Positions 63,520 through 64,000 of a DNA stretch of 64,000 nt are shown here, piece by piece (positions within the stretch are counted from its first letter, which is position 1; each line of letters begins with the position of its first letter). Made by a program: the position numbers and the translations under genes. The notes beneath the pieces were generated by a model. The model saw only the letters and a list, made by a program, of their open reading frames with translations, searched no databases and had not been told where the DNA came from. Origin of the DNA: Tritrichomonas musculus (Eukaryota; Parabasalia; Tritrichomonadida; Tritrichomonadidae); NCBI GenBank assembly GCA_039105265.1, contig JAPFFF010000020.1:62001-126000 (forward strand), read 5' to 3'.

Positions 63520-64000
63520 GTATGATTTTAGCGATTAAATTAAAGATTTCAATGAATAAATGAATGGTTACGTTGATTAATGTCTTATAAATTTGTTATT
63601 TTAGTGATTAAAATAATGATTTCAGTGATTAAATGAATGATATCAGTGATGAAATAAATGATTTTAGTGATTAATGTGTTATTTTAGTGATTAAAACAAT
63701 GATTTCAGTGATTAAATGAATGATATCAGTGATGAAATGAATGATTTCAGTGATTAAAACAATGATACCAGTGATAAAATGAATATTTTTAGTGATTAAA
63801 TGAATGATATCAGTGATAAAATGAATGATTTTAGTGATTAATGTGTTATTTTAGTGATTAAAACAATGATTTCAGTGATTAAATGAATGATACCAGTGAT
63901 AAAATGAATAATTTCATTAAATAATGTGTTATTTCAGTGATTAAAACAATGATTTTAGTGATTAATGTGTTATTTTAGTGATTAAATGAACAATTTCAAT
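63520..64000 (+). repeat. Imperfect 21-bp minisatellite running off the window
   Basis: Tandem variants of AT(T/A)T(C/T)AGTGAT(T/G)AAAT-AATG repeat about every 20-22 bases from roughly 63520 to the last base. Several unit types (AAATGAATG, AAAACAATG, AATGTGTT) alternate. The end is not in the window. Confidence 0.85.

Overview
The window is AT-rich protist DNA that fits a parabasalid (Trichomonas or Tritrichomonas-like). Evidence: a BspA-like leucine-rich protein, a two-repeat Myb protein, an initiator-binding-domain (IBD) protein of the kind known from trichomonads, a BTB plus F5/8-type-C gene, a minimal kinase-fold gene, and TCATTT-type initiator motifs 12-25 nt before several intronless genes. 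The species cannot be fixed from the sequence alone.

Layout. 1-10165: host DNA with an ankyrin remnant, a kinase-like gene with both catalytic aspartates replaced, a BspA-like gene (minus strand) with a CaaX-type end, a 1.06 kb MITE with a perfect 8-bp target duplication, and a BTB/F5-8C gene cut by one in-frame TGA. 10166-38552: one 28.4 kb Polinton/Maverick-type element with 194-bp terminal inverted repeats (193/194 identical) and a 5-6 bp target duplication. It carries a tandem Ulp1-type protease, two paralogous capsid-like regions, an FtsK/HerA packaging-type ATPase, two long fibre-like proteins, a giant helical protein region and several small proteins. No protein-primed DNA polymerase and no integrase was recognised. 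It is a young insertion with about three apparent breaks in its coding regions. 38553-49165: gene-poor host DNA with a Myb gene, a nest of MITE-like inverted repeats and a junk patch holding DDE_1 transposase and papain-like fragments.

49169-53060: a Tc1/mariner element whose DD34E transposase has a huge N-terminal extension made of 120-bp and 54-bp minisatellites. 54369-59548: an IBD protein, an unknown basic protein and a DZIP1-like flagellar/basal-body protein. 59717-59788: a tRNA reading as Val(GAC). 59900-64000: small secreted-type reading frames, 132-bp and 122-bp tandem repeats, a Merlin/IS1595-type transposase remnant and a 21-bp repeat tract that runs off the window end.

The host genes do not form a pathway; several are regulatory (Myb, IBD). 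The element genes form a morphogenesis set (capsid, protease, ATPase, fibre-like proteins) in tightly packed blocks, with a shared A/T motif just before several of their start codons. The motif differs from the host initiator.
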